This document shows, in pieces, positions 1 to 6,068 of a stretch of 22,446 nucleotides of DNA (positions within the stretch are counted from its first letter, which is position 1; every line of letters begins with the position of its first letter). Below the pieces are notes generated by a model, which was not told the origin of the DNA, did no database searches, and worked only from the letters and a program-made list of their open reading frames with translations. The stretch is taken from the NCBI GenBank assembly GCA_900764725.1, contig CAAFPB010000493.1, forward strand, positions 1 through 22,446, read 5' to 3'. Both the position numbers and the translations under genes were made by a program. The stretch comes from an uncultured Catenibacterium sp. GTDB taxonomy: Bacteria > Bacillota_I > Bacilli_A > Erysipelotrichales > Coprobacillaceae.

Positions 1-2
1 CC

Positions 3-170
3 ACATTAACGGTAAATTTCTATCTTGCGATATGGAAGTATAGTCAATCTTCCCGATGTCTATTTTATACTATTTTGATTCCACTATTCAATACTTTGCT
101 TCTATTAGTCTCAATTCTTTTAATTCTTATATACCAAAGTGAAACAATAAGATATTGTCATAAAGGGTAG
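3..170 (+). CDS. C-terminal fragment of a membrane protein (partial, 5' end outside window)
   Basis: One frame is open from the window edge to a TAG at 168-170 and gives 55 residues. They include a strongly hydrophobic stretch (roughly residues 20-44, with runs such as LLLLVSILLILI) followed by a short polar tail (QSETIRYCHKG), which looks like the last membrane helix and cytoplasmic tail of an integral membrane protein. The two other forward frames and all reverse frames are interrupted early. No family can be named from this fragment. The promoter of the next gene overlaps its last codons. The fragment could be a chance open frame, so confidence is moderate. Confidence 0.4.
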   Translation, partial: TLTVNFYLAIWKYSQSSRCLFYTILIPLFNTLLLLVSILLILIYQSETIRYCHKG

Positions 171-183
171 AATTTGCTACAAT
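155..183 (+). promoter_or_regulatory. sigma-A type promoter of the thioredoxin-fold gene
   Basis: The -35 box TTGTCA (155-160) and -10 box TACAAT (178-183) are separated by exactly 17 bases. An SD GGAGG lies at 192-196, 12 bases before the ATG at 209. The promoter overlaps the 3' end of the upstream open frame. Confidence 0.75.
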
Positions 184-208
184 ATTTAAACGGAGGCGTA
201 CAAGAATA

Positions 209-631
209 ATGAAAGATTTTATCAAGAAATTTGCACGTGAAATCAGTGTTTTTGGATTAGTACTTGTTGTATTCCTTGGATTATTTATTTATCGTCAGGC
301 AACATATGCAACTTATACAACTTTATCAAGCACTAAGTTTGAACAGAAGATCAAAGATAAAGATAGCTTTATTGTTGTTGCAGGTGATAGTTCTGATAAT
401 ACCATGAAGTCTTTCCAGGAAGTTATGACTACTTACCAGACAAAGAATAGAAAAAATAAGATTTATTATGTTGATACAAAGGGTAAGTCTAGTAATTACC
501 TTAATAAGAAATTAAATGTGAATGTTTCTACACCTTGCACATTCATTATTAAAGACGGTAAAGTAAAAGCTAAATATTCAGGTGCTCTACAGTACTATTA
601 TTTCAAAGATTTTATTAATGCAAACCTATAA
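209..631 (+). CDS. membrane-anchored thioredoxin-fold protein lacking CxxC
   Basis: The protein has 140 residues. A short basic N-terminus is followed by one membrane helix (about residues 12-28), so the rest probably lies outside the membrane. The C-terminal part reads as a thioredoxin fold: a beta strand (SFIVVAGD, 53-60), a helix, a second strand (KIYYVDT), and then VSTPCTFIIKDGKV (107-119), which matches the cis-proline loop (P109) and the last strand pair. At the position of the usual CxxC active site the sequence reads GDSSDN, so a classical disulfide exchange site is missing; the only cysteine is C110, next to the cis-proline. It has its own promoter and terminator and is therefore monocistronic. 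Family membership is inferred from the fold pattern; substrate and partner are unknown. Confidence 0.6.
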   Translation: MKDFIKKFAREISVFGLVLVVFLGLFIYRQATYATYTTLSSTKFEQKIKDKDSFIVVAGDSSDNTMKSFQEVMTTYQTKNRKNKIYYVDTKGKSSNYLNKKLNVNVSTPCTFIIKDGKVKAKYSGALQYYYFKDFINANL

Positions 632-659
632 AGAGATTGCCCAAAAGGCAATCTTTTTT
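632..659 (+). terminator. intrinsic terminator of the thioredoxin-fold gene
   Basis: Perfect 8-bp stem AGATTGCC (634-641) / GGCAATCT (647-654) with loop CAAAA, followed by a run of T (654-659), directly after the stop codon at 629-631. Confidence 0.9.
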
Positions 660-714
660 CGTGCCTATAATGTTCTTATCATTCATAATCTCATTCACAA
701 GAGTTAATATTTTG

Positions 715-720
715 TATAAT
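715..720 (+). promoter_or_regulatory. -10 box of the serine recombinase gene
   Basis: TATAAT at 715-720, ahead of SD GGAGG (731-735) and the ATG at 743. No good -35 hexamer is visible at 16-18 bases (CATTCA at 692-697 is weak), so only the -10 box is called. Confidence 0.5.
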
Positions 721-742
721 CCTGATTAACGGAGGTAAAGAT

Positions 743-1351
743 ATGAAATATGCTTATATTAGAGTGTCTACCAAAGATCAGAATATCGATAGACAAGTAG
801 AGGCAATGAAAGAGGCTGGTATTGATAAGAATAAGATGTTTATTGATAAGCAGTCAGGTAAGGATTTTGAACGCAGGAATTATAAGAAGATGTTAAGAAA
901 ACTAAAGCCAGGAGATGAGGTGTATATTAAGTCAATTGATCGACTTGGTAGAAACTATGACGAAATCATTGAACAATGGAGAATACTCACTAAAGATAAA
1001 GATGTAGATATGTGTGTACTCGACTTACCATTACTTGATACAAAGAATAAGATTAATGGTTTGACAGGAAAGTTTATTGCGGATTTAGTATTACAAATTC
1101 TTTCTTATGTTGCGCAGATAGAAAGAGAAAATATTAGACAAAGACAGGCAGAAGGCATTAGAATCGCAAAAGAAAAAGGTGTTAAGTTTGGTAGGCCTGT
1201 CATGGATATTCCAGAAAATTTTGATTCCATTTATAATCTATGGGAAAATGATTTAATTAGTTTAAGAGAAGCAGGTAGAATGCTGAAAATCAGTCATACG
1301 ACATTCCAAAGACTTGCGAAAAGATATAATAATAAAGATGTCAGCCGTTAA
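743..1351 (+). CDS. small serine recombinase (resolvase/invertase family)
   Basis: The protein has 202 residues, the usual size of a small serine recombinase. The N-terminal catalytic domain opens with AYIRVSTKDQ, where S9 is the expected nucleophile that forms the DNA phosphoserine bond and R7 is the conserved arginine. The second arginine motif, SIDRLGRNYDEI (64-75), supplies R67 and R70. A long E helix, QIERENIRQRQAEGI (125-139), follows, then the GRP hinge, and a C-terminal helix-turn-helix (about 165-195: LREAGRMLKISHTTFQRLAKR). SD GGAGG lies 7 bases before the start. The gene stands alone between two terminators with no transposase beside it, so it could be a remnant of a mobile element, a plasmid-type resolvase, or a domesticated invertase. 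I found no pair of inverted recombination sites near it. Confidence 0.93.
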   Translation: MKYAYIRVSTKDQNIDRQVEAMKEAGIDKNKMFIDKQSGKDFERRNYKKMLRKLKPGDEVYIKSIDRLGRNYDEIIEQWRILTKDKDVDMCVLDLPLLDTKNKINGLTGKFIADLVLQILSYVAQIERENIRQRQAEGIRIAKEKGVKFGRPVMDIPENFDSIYNLWENDLISLREAGRMLKISHTTFQRLAKRYNNKDVSR

Positions 1352-1366
1352 GACTGACATCTTTTT
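1334..1366. terminator. bidirectional intrinsic terminator between converging genes
   Basis: Perfect 11-bp stem AAAGATGTCAG (1334-1344) / CTGACATCTTT (1354-1364) with T runs on both strands. The stop codon of the recombinase (1349-1351) sits in the loop, and the minus-strand zinc-ribbon gene ends at 1365. It serves both transcripts. Confidence 0.88.
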
Positions 1367-1682
1367 AGTCTTTGAATTCTATTTCATTAAGTGGTAAATC
1401 GTTTTTTAACTTATGGTTACAGTTAGGACATCTCTTTTCTACACCAGTCACAAAGCTTCTAGACTTTGTAAAAACATCTACATGACCACATGAATCACAA
1501 CGACATTTCTTCATTAACTGGAAGTTATAAGCCATAAGTAAGATATAAAGCACAACTGTACCGATAGTTCCAGGTAATCCCCATGACATAAAGAAACTGA
1601 CTAGGATACCAATAATAAGTAAGAAGTTAGAACCAATTTCTATTCTTCTAATTGTTTTCGCATATTGATTTCTACTTTTCAT
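1365..1682 (-). CDS. small membrane protein with C-terminal zinc ribbon
   Basis: I take the ATG at 1682, because GGAGAG (1688-1693) lies 5 bases ahead of it; an earlier in-frame ATG at 1778 lies deep inside alr. This gives 105 residues: a basic N-terminus, two membrane helices (about 18-34 and 38-54) joined by a short turn, then a cytoplasmic zinc ribbon with CxxC pairs at C62/C65 and C85/C88 and an extra C60. It overlaps the 3' end of alr by 11 bases, so the two are probably translationally coupled. I do not recognise the family. Zinc ribbons of this type bind nucleic acid or protein, but nothing here decides which. Confidence 0.75.
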   Translation of the reverse strand: MKSRNQYAKTIRRIEIGSNFLLIIGILVSFFMSWGLPGTIGTVVLYILLMAYNFQLMKKCRCDSCGHVDVFTKSRSFVTGVEKRCPNCNHKLKNDLPLNEIEFKD

Positions 1683-2748
1683 ATATTCTCTCCACTCTTG
1701 GTGAAATGAGACAGATGATTTCATAAGGGATTGTATTGATTTCTTTAGCCATTTTCGCAAGTGAGATATGTTCTCCAAAGATTTCTACATCATCCCCAGG
1801 TTTTACGTTTTCATCTACCTTCACCATACACTGATCCATACATACTCTTCCTACTACAGGATAGTAATGACCATTGATATAGACTTCTCTACCCTGATTA
1901 GCGCGTGTAAATCCATCTGCATAACCAATTGGTAAAGTCGCAATATATTGGTCCTTGTCAGCTGTATAAGTCATACCATAACCAATCTTTTCACCTTTAG
2001 GTACAACCTTTACCATAGCGACTTTAGTATAAAGACTCATAGCCTGTTTTAAATCACTATTTTCTTCACCACGTGGATCTACACCATACATCGCAATACC
2101 AATACGTGTGAGATTACCATAATCTGAATGATGGAACATCATAGCTGCTGAGTTATCACAATGAATATATTTAAAACGGTTATTACCTACAATAGATTTA
2201 AATAAAGCTAACTGCTTTTCATATTCATCATCTTGTGAGAAATCATCTGCTGTCGCGAAATGAGTAAAGATACCTTCTACATCAATCTTAGAAGGATCAA
2301 TCATTTCCATAGCCTGTTCAAATTCTTTTTCTGTCTTAAAGCCAATTCTGTTCATTCCTGAATCAATACTTAAATGTACCTTAACAGGTGCATCATAGTG
2401 ATGCATTTCATTAATTCTATTCAAGTAATCAAAAGAGAATAAAGCAAGGCTGATATTCTTCTTGATCGCAATATCTAGATCATCTAGTGGGACTGCACCT
2501 AATACTAAAATATCCTGTTTTACACCTAAATCTCTTAAATCTACAGCTTCTTTTAAAGTTGCGACTGCAAACATCTGAATAATAGGCTCATCCTTTAAAA
2601 CAGAAGCGACTTCCTTATATCCATGTCCATACGCATTTGCTTTAATGATGGCTACCATAGGCTTTTTAGTTCTCTTATATAATGTTTCTACATTTTCTTT
2701 AATATAATCTAAACGTACTTTTGCATACGTATCACGGTAACGTGTCAT
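1672..2748 (-). CDS. alr: alanine racemase
   Basis: This PLP enzyme interconverts L- and D-alanine in the cytoplasm and supplies D-Ala for peptidoglycan. The protein has 358 residues, close to the family norm of 360-380. The PLP lysine is K36 in AIIKANAYGHGY. HLSIDSGMNRIGF (125-137) is the conserved barrel strand. The C-terminal domain carries GYGMTYTA (256-263), which holds the second catalytic tyrosine, LPIGYADGF (272-280), and VGRVCMDQCMV (299-309), the conserved GR(V)CMDQ block. SD GAGGA stands about 7 bases before the ATG. It has its own promoter with a large dyad and is followed, with an 11-base overlap, by the small zinc-ribbon gene. Confidence 0.97.
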   Translation of the reverse strand: MTRYRDTYAKVRLDYIKENVETLYKRTKKPMVAIIKANAYGHGYKEVASVLKDEPIIQMFAVATLKEAVDLRDLGVKQDILVLGAVPLDDLDIAIKKNISLALFSFDYLNRINEMHHYDAPVKVHLSIDSGMNRIGFKTEKEFEQAMEMIDPSKIDVEGIFTHFATADDFSQDDEYEKQLALFKSIVGNNRFKYIHCDNSAAMMFHHSDYGNLTRIGIAMYGVDPRGEENSDLKQAMSLYTKVAMVKVVPKGEKIGYGMTYTADKDQYIATLPIGYADGFTRANQGREVYINGHYYPVVGRVCMDQCMVKVDENVKPGDDVEIFGEHISLAKMAKEINTIPYEIICLISPRVERIYEK

Positions 2749-2776
2749 TTTATATTCCTCTTTTCCTTAAATAAAA

Positions 2777-2805
2777 AGTATAAACTACCCATTTATACTT
2801 TTCAA
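2777..2805 (-). promoter_or_regulatory. alr promoter carrying an 11-bp dyad
   Basis: Read on the minus strand, TTGAAA (2800-2805) and TATACT (2777-2782) are 17 bases apart. A perfect inverted repeat, AAAAGTATAAA (2774-2784) and TTTATACTTTT (2792-2802) with a 7-base spacer, covers the -10 box and the downstream half of the -35 box. It has no GC-rich core and is not in a terminator position, so an operator is the natural reading; the regulator is unknown. Confidence 0.75.
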
Positions 2806-2815
2806 GAACTGTTTG

Positions 2816-2840
2816 AAAAAGCAGCACTAACGTGCTGCTT
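2816..2840 (-). terminator. intrinsic terminator after the SerB-like HAD gene
   Basis: On the minus strand, stem AAGCAGCAC / GTGCTGCTT (forward 2819-2827 and 2832-2840) is followed by TTTTTC. The stop codon of the HAD gene (2839-2841) overlaps the stem base. Confidence 0.88.
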
Positions 2841-3450
2841 AAAAGTCTGATAAATGGCCATCTTTTCTATCGACACGATAACGATAACGGCATAATTCCA
2901 ACATCGGTAAATCAGAATTAGAATCAGAATAACCATAAGAATAATCATAATCTATTTCTAGATCATGTTCTTTCATATACTGATTAATTCTAGTTACCTT
3001 TGCTTTACCTTTACAGTTCTCACCAATAATACGAGATGTATAATGTCCATCCTTTATTTGTGTCTTTGTACCCATTAATACGTCACATGGAAGAGTATTG
3101 AAGCGCATATAAGCTTCTGCACTTGCAGTGACTAAGAATACTAAACATCCTTCTTCTTGTCTCTTCTTCATTTCTTCAACCATATGAGGATAATAGGTAG
3201 GTACAATATCCTTTTCATAACAGTCTTTGATTTCTTCTTCAGTCAATAAATCTAAAGGGAAATGAATCCATGATTTCATAGACTCCATAGAACAGATATG
3301 AAACACATAACCAATTCCATATGGAATTAAAGGAAGAAAACGGAATATGGATAAAGGATACTTCTTTAAAGTATAATTCAATAGCTTTTTAATAGAATCA
3401 CCATGTGCTATTGTATAATCAAAATCAAAAAATGCACACTTCTGTTTCAT
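2839..3450 (-). CDS. HAD-IB (SerB-like) phosphatase
   Basis: The protein has 203 residues and carries the four HAD motifs. Motif I is FFDFDYTIA, with nucleophile D9 and acid/base D11. Motif II is VTAS (S110). Motif III is a lysine in NCKGKAKV (147-149). Motif IV is YSDSNSDLPML (D176, D180). The helical cap between motifs I and II (about 15-95) and the overall length place it in subfamily IB with phosphoserine-phosphatase-like enzymes. The substrate cannot be read from the sequence, and SerB itself is not implied. Its ATG overlaps the deoD stop by one base (TAATG), with GGAG 8-9 bases upstream, so it is the last, translationally coupled gene of the unit. The link to purine salvage suggests a phosphorylated sugar or nucleotide as substrate, but this is only contextual. 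Confidence 0.88.
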   Translation of the reverse strand: MKQKCAFFDFDYTIAHGDSIKKLLNYTLKKYPLSIFRFLPLIPYGIGYVFHICSMESMKSWIHFPLDLLTEEEIKDCYEKDIVPTYYPHMVEEMKKRQEEGCLVFLVTASAEAYMRFNTLPCDVLMGTKTQIKDGHYTSRIIGENCKGKAKVTRINQYMKEHDLEIDYDYSYGYSDSNSDLPMLELCRYRYRVDRKDGHLSDF

Positions 3451-4154
3451 TAAGCAATCTCCAATGCGACTTCCATCATTGCAGTAAATGTCTTTTCTCT
3501 TTCTTGAGCTGTAGTTTCTGGTTCATCATTTACAAGAGAATCAGAGATAGTAAGTAGTGTTAAAGCGTTCTTACCTAAATAAGCAGCTGTTGCGAATAAT
3601 GCATAAGATTCCATTTCTACTGCAAGTACACCCATTCTTGACCATTTTTCTACAGAAGTTGTATCTGCATGATAGAAGATATCAGATGCTAGAACGTTAC
3701 CTACATGGTAGTTGATCTTCTTTTCTTTTGCGAGTGTAACAGCTTTTTCTAATAATGAATAAGAAGAAATGGCTGAGAAAGTACCTGGTAATTCATATTG
3801 ATGGGCAAAGTTAGAGTCTGTACATGAACCCTGAGCAATAATCACATCTCTAATATGGACATTCTTCTGCATAGAACCTGCACTACCAATACGAATGATG
3901 TTTTCTACATCATATTGTGTAAATAATTCATAAGAGTAAATACCAATAGAAGGCATACCCATTCCTGAACCCATAATAGAAATTTTCTTTCCTTTATAAG
4001 TTCCTGTATATCCAAACATGTTTCTTACAGCGTTAAACTGTACAACATCTTCCAGATATGTTTCTGCCAGATATTTTGCACGTAATGGGTCTCCTGGCAT
4101 TAAGACTGTTTTTGCGATATCACCTTTTTTTGCTTCATTATGTGGTGTTGCCAT
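3450..4154 (-). CDS. deoD: purine-nucleoside phosphorylase, DeoD type
   Basis: The enzyme splits purine (deoxy)ribonucleosides with phosphate into base and (deoxy)ribose-1-phosphate in cytoplasmic salvage. The protein has 234 residues, the normal hexameric DeoD length. Visible features are H5 (ATPHNEA), the phosphate loop MPGDPLRAKY (19-28), R44, GSGMGMPSIGIY (62-73), RIGSAG (88-93), the nucleoside-binding VEMES (179-183), and SDSLV with general acid D205. The start has GGAG about 9 bases upstream. That SD lies inside the end of the preceding lipoprotein gene, with which it overlaps by 17 bases. The following HAD phosphatase starts on the deoD stop codon. Confidence 0.97.
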   Translation of the reverse strand: MATPHNEAKKGDIAKTVLMPGDPLRAKYLAETYLEDVVQFNAVRNMFGYTGTYKGKKISIMGSGMGMPSIGIYSYELFTQYDVENIIRIGSAGSMQKNVHIRDVIIAQGSCTDSNFAHQYELPGTFSAISSYSLLEKAVTLAKEKKINYHVGNVLASDIFYHADTTSVEKWSRMGVLAVEMESYALFATAAYLGKNALTLLTISDSLVNDEPETTAQEREKTFTAMMEVALEIA

Positions 4155-4566
4155 AATTCGATCTCCTTTTATAATAATTATTTAGATTTGGTTTCTTTCC
4201 TGATATGATTGCCTTCTTGAGTACTTTATAATCTTCACTCTTATAGCCTGCTTTCGCAAATGATTCTGTCATAATCACAGGTGCCTGGTTTTCACTCAAG
4301 CCTTTATACTTTGCGATATCTTTCTTATAGGCTTTCAAATGTGTATCAATATCAATCATATGCAGCTGGATGTTTTCATCATCCTTGAAATCATCTATTA
4401 ATATTCTACAATTTCCACAGGACTTAAGTCCATAGACTTTTACAGAATATATATTCTTTTTACATGATGTACTACTTAACAATAAACCTACGATTATTAA
4501 AATCCTGAGTAGGTTTCTTTCCGTTTGTGACACGTTCAATATCTTTTGCGAGTATTTCTTCATCAT
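4138..4566 (-). CDS. thioredoxin-like lipoprotein B (overlaps its paralogue)
   Basis: This is a secreted, lipid-anchored thioredoxin-fold protein. With the ATG at 4566 (AGGA 10 bases upstream) it has 142 residues; an ATG at 4575 has its SD only 1 base away. A basic N-terminus and hydrophobic core RILIIVGLLL lead to the lipobox SSTSC, with the lipidated Cys at residue 35. The mature part has CGNC (C50, C53) for disulfide exchange and a cis-proline loop NQAPVIM (P96). It resembles the upstream lipoprotein A in CxxC, cis-Pro and the tail motif GKKP...RR, so the pair are paralogues. About 95 bases at its 5' end, encoding most of the signal peptide, are also coding in another frame for A. This is unusual, and a shorter start at TTG 4539 or GTG 4533 is possible. 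Confidence 0.75.
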   Translation of the reverse strand: MMKKYSQKILNVSQTERNLLRILIIVGLLLSSTSCKKNIYSVKVYGLKSCGNCRILIDDFKDDENIQLHMIDIDTHLKAYKKDIAKYKGLSENQAPVIMTESFAKAGYKSEDYKVLKKAIISGKKPNLNNYYKRRSNYGNTT

Positions 4567-4900
4567 CTGTTTCATATCCTAATAAAGCAAAATAACCTTT
4601 TACATAAATAAATGGACCCAAACCATAATATTCATCATCAAAATCCTTTAAAGAATCCACTGCCTGATTATAATGGCCTGTTGTTTTTGTATCATCCATA
4701 TCATACATCTTGATTGTTATATTCTTATAACGTTTCTTTAAATAAGGAATCGCATTTTTCTTAAAAGCGATACATTCAGCACATGTCTTGACTGAATAGA
4801 ATTCAATAGTTACAGGTTTAGCTAGTTCCAGCTGCTTTTGTGTACATCCTGTTATTAATAACAAACTTACTAGAAATAGTATCCATTTCTTCAAATACAT
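4472..4900 (-). CDS. thioredoxin-like lipoprotein A
   Basis: I take the ATG at 4900, which overlaps the stop of the aldo/keto reductase gene (TGATG); GAGGAG sits just before it. A GTG one codon earlier is also possible. The protein has 142 residues. A signal peptide KKWILFLVSLLLITGC ends in a clear lipobox with lipidated C19. The mature thioredoxin fold shows EFYSVKTCAEC (CxxC at 40-43), MYDMDD on the next strand, and a cis-proline in GLGPFIYV (P96). It is likely an extracytoplasmic thiol-disulfide protein on the outer face of the membrane. It sits between a ferredoxin-tailed reductase and its own paralogue, an arrangement that suggests redox chemistry at the membrane, but no direct partner is shown. 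Confidence 0.82.
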   Translation of the reverse strand: MYLKKWILFLVSLLLITGCTQKQLELAKPVTIEFYSVKTCAECIAFKKNAIPYLKKRYKNITIKMYDMDDTKTTGHYNQAVDSLKDFDDEYYGLGPFIYVKGYFALLGYETDDEEILAKDIERVTNGKKPTQDFNNRRFIVK

Positions 4901-6015
4901 CACTCCTCTAATACACTAGCACATTCTTTTAGGTATTCCATAATAGGTAACTGTTGTGGACAGACACCCTCACATTGACCACATTCGATACATTCAGATG
5001 CCTTTGCACTCTTTTGAATAATGCCTTCATAACGGTTCTTCGCTTTATCCTTCATACCATAGATCTTATACCAGTTCATCGCCTTGAAGATATCTGGTAT
5101 TTCAATACCCATTGGACATCCCGGAGTACAATAATGACATGCCGTACAAGGAATAGATTCAATCGCATCTAAGGCCTTTTGTGCTTCCTTAATAGTATTC
5201 TGTTCTTCTTCACTTAAAGGCTTAAAGTCTTTCATATAAGAAATATTATCTAGTACCTGTTCCATTGTACTCATTCCACTAAGTACTGTAATAATACCAT
5301 CCAGTGAAGCTACATAACGTACTGACCATGATGCAATGGACATATGAGGGTTCGCATTATGTAATATTTCTCTCACTGATTCAGGTGGTGAAGCAAGTGT
5401 TCCACCTTTAATAGGTTCCATGACAACGATTGATTTCTGATGTTTTCTGGCGATTTCATAATTAGCACGTGATGTAATAGCAGGATTTTCCCAGTCTGCA
5501 TAATTTAATTGTAGCTGTACAAACTCTACATCAGGATGTTTTGTAAGTAATTCATCTAATAATTGTGGTGTTCCATGGAAAGAGAAACCATAATGTTTAA
5601 TAAGTCCCTTTTCTTTTGCATCCTTCACAAAGTCCCATATATGATACTTGTCATATAAAGCGACATTAGCATCAGATAATGCATGCAAAAGATAATAATC
5701 AAAACAACCGGCACCTGTTCTTTCTAAGCTGACCTTTAACTGTGCCTGGCAGCTTTCTTCATCATGACACATCATCTTCGCATTGATCTTAGAAGCTAGT
5801 GTATAAGAATCTCTAGGGTAACGCTCTACAAGAGCCTTTCTCGTTGCTTCCTCTGATCCTTCATAGACATATGCCGTATCAAAATAAGTAAGTCCTGCAT
5901 CCATAAAGGCATCTACCATCTTCTTTGTTTCTTCAATATCAATTTCTCCATTAATACGTGGTAAACGCATCATACCAAAACCAAGTTTTGGTGTATGTTC
6001 TCCAAACTGACTCAT
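4900..6015 (-). CDS. aldo/keto reductase with C-terminal 2[4Fe-4S] ferredoxin domain
   Basis: The protein has 371 residues in two parts. Residues 1-285 form an AKR barrel with the catalytic tetrad: D46 (YFDTAY), Y51 (YVYEGSEE), K76 (ASKIN) and H111 (YLLHAL). NADPH-type contacts are in the C-terminal barrel strands. Residues 288-355 carry two CxxCxxCxxxC clusters (C290/C293/C296/C300 and C342/C345/C348/C352) for two [4Fe-4S] centres. Such fusions are common in anaerobic Firmicutes, where the electron donor may be ferredoxin rather than NADPH alone; the substrate is unknown. The start has AAGGAG about 9 bases upstream. It heads the unit AKR, lipoproteins A and B, deoD, HAD, in which every junction overlaps. 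No convincing promoter is seen in the 44 bases upstream, so read-through from the kinase genes is possible. Confidence 0.93.
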   Translation of the reverse strand: MSQFGEHTPKLGFGMMRLPRINGEIDIEETKKMVDAFMDAGLTYFDTAYVYEGSEEATRKALVERYPRDSYTLASKINAKMMCHDEESCQAQLKVSLERTGAGCFDYYLLHALSDANVALYDKYHIWDFVKDAKEKGLIKHYGFSFHGTPQLLDELLTKHPDVEFVQLQLNYADWENPAITSRANYEIARKHQKSIVVMEPIKGGTLASPPESVREILHNANPHMSIASWSVRYVASLDGIITVLSGMSTMEQVLDNISYMKDFKPLSEEEQNTIKEAQKALDAIESIPCTACHYCTPGCPMGIEIPDIFKAMNWYKIYGMKDKAKNRYEGIIQKSAKASECIECGQCEGVCPQQLPIMEYLKECASVLEE

Positions 6016-6045
6016 ATCCTCAACTCCTTTACTCTATTCTATCAC

Positions 6046-6068
6046 AAAAAGCCTCCTAACTAGGAAGC
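6046..6068 (-). terminator. intrinsic terminator after the histidine kinase
   Basis: On the minus strand, AGCTTCCTA pairs with TAGGAGGCT (one G-U pair; forward 6050-6069) and is followed by TTTTTG. The kinase stop codon (6060-6062) lies in the loop. Confidence 0.75.

Noticed and set aside
1683..1778. Longer start for the zinc-ribbon gene at 1778
   Set aside because: It would overlap alr by 107 bases without an SD, whereas the ATG at 1682 has GGAGAG at 5 bases.
4954..5172. 72-residue plus-strand ORF
   Set aside because: It lies wholly inside the ferredoxin domain region of the aldo/keto reductase on the other strand, has no SD, and its composition is that of an antisense shadow.
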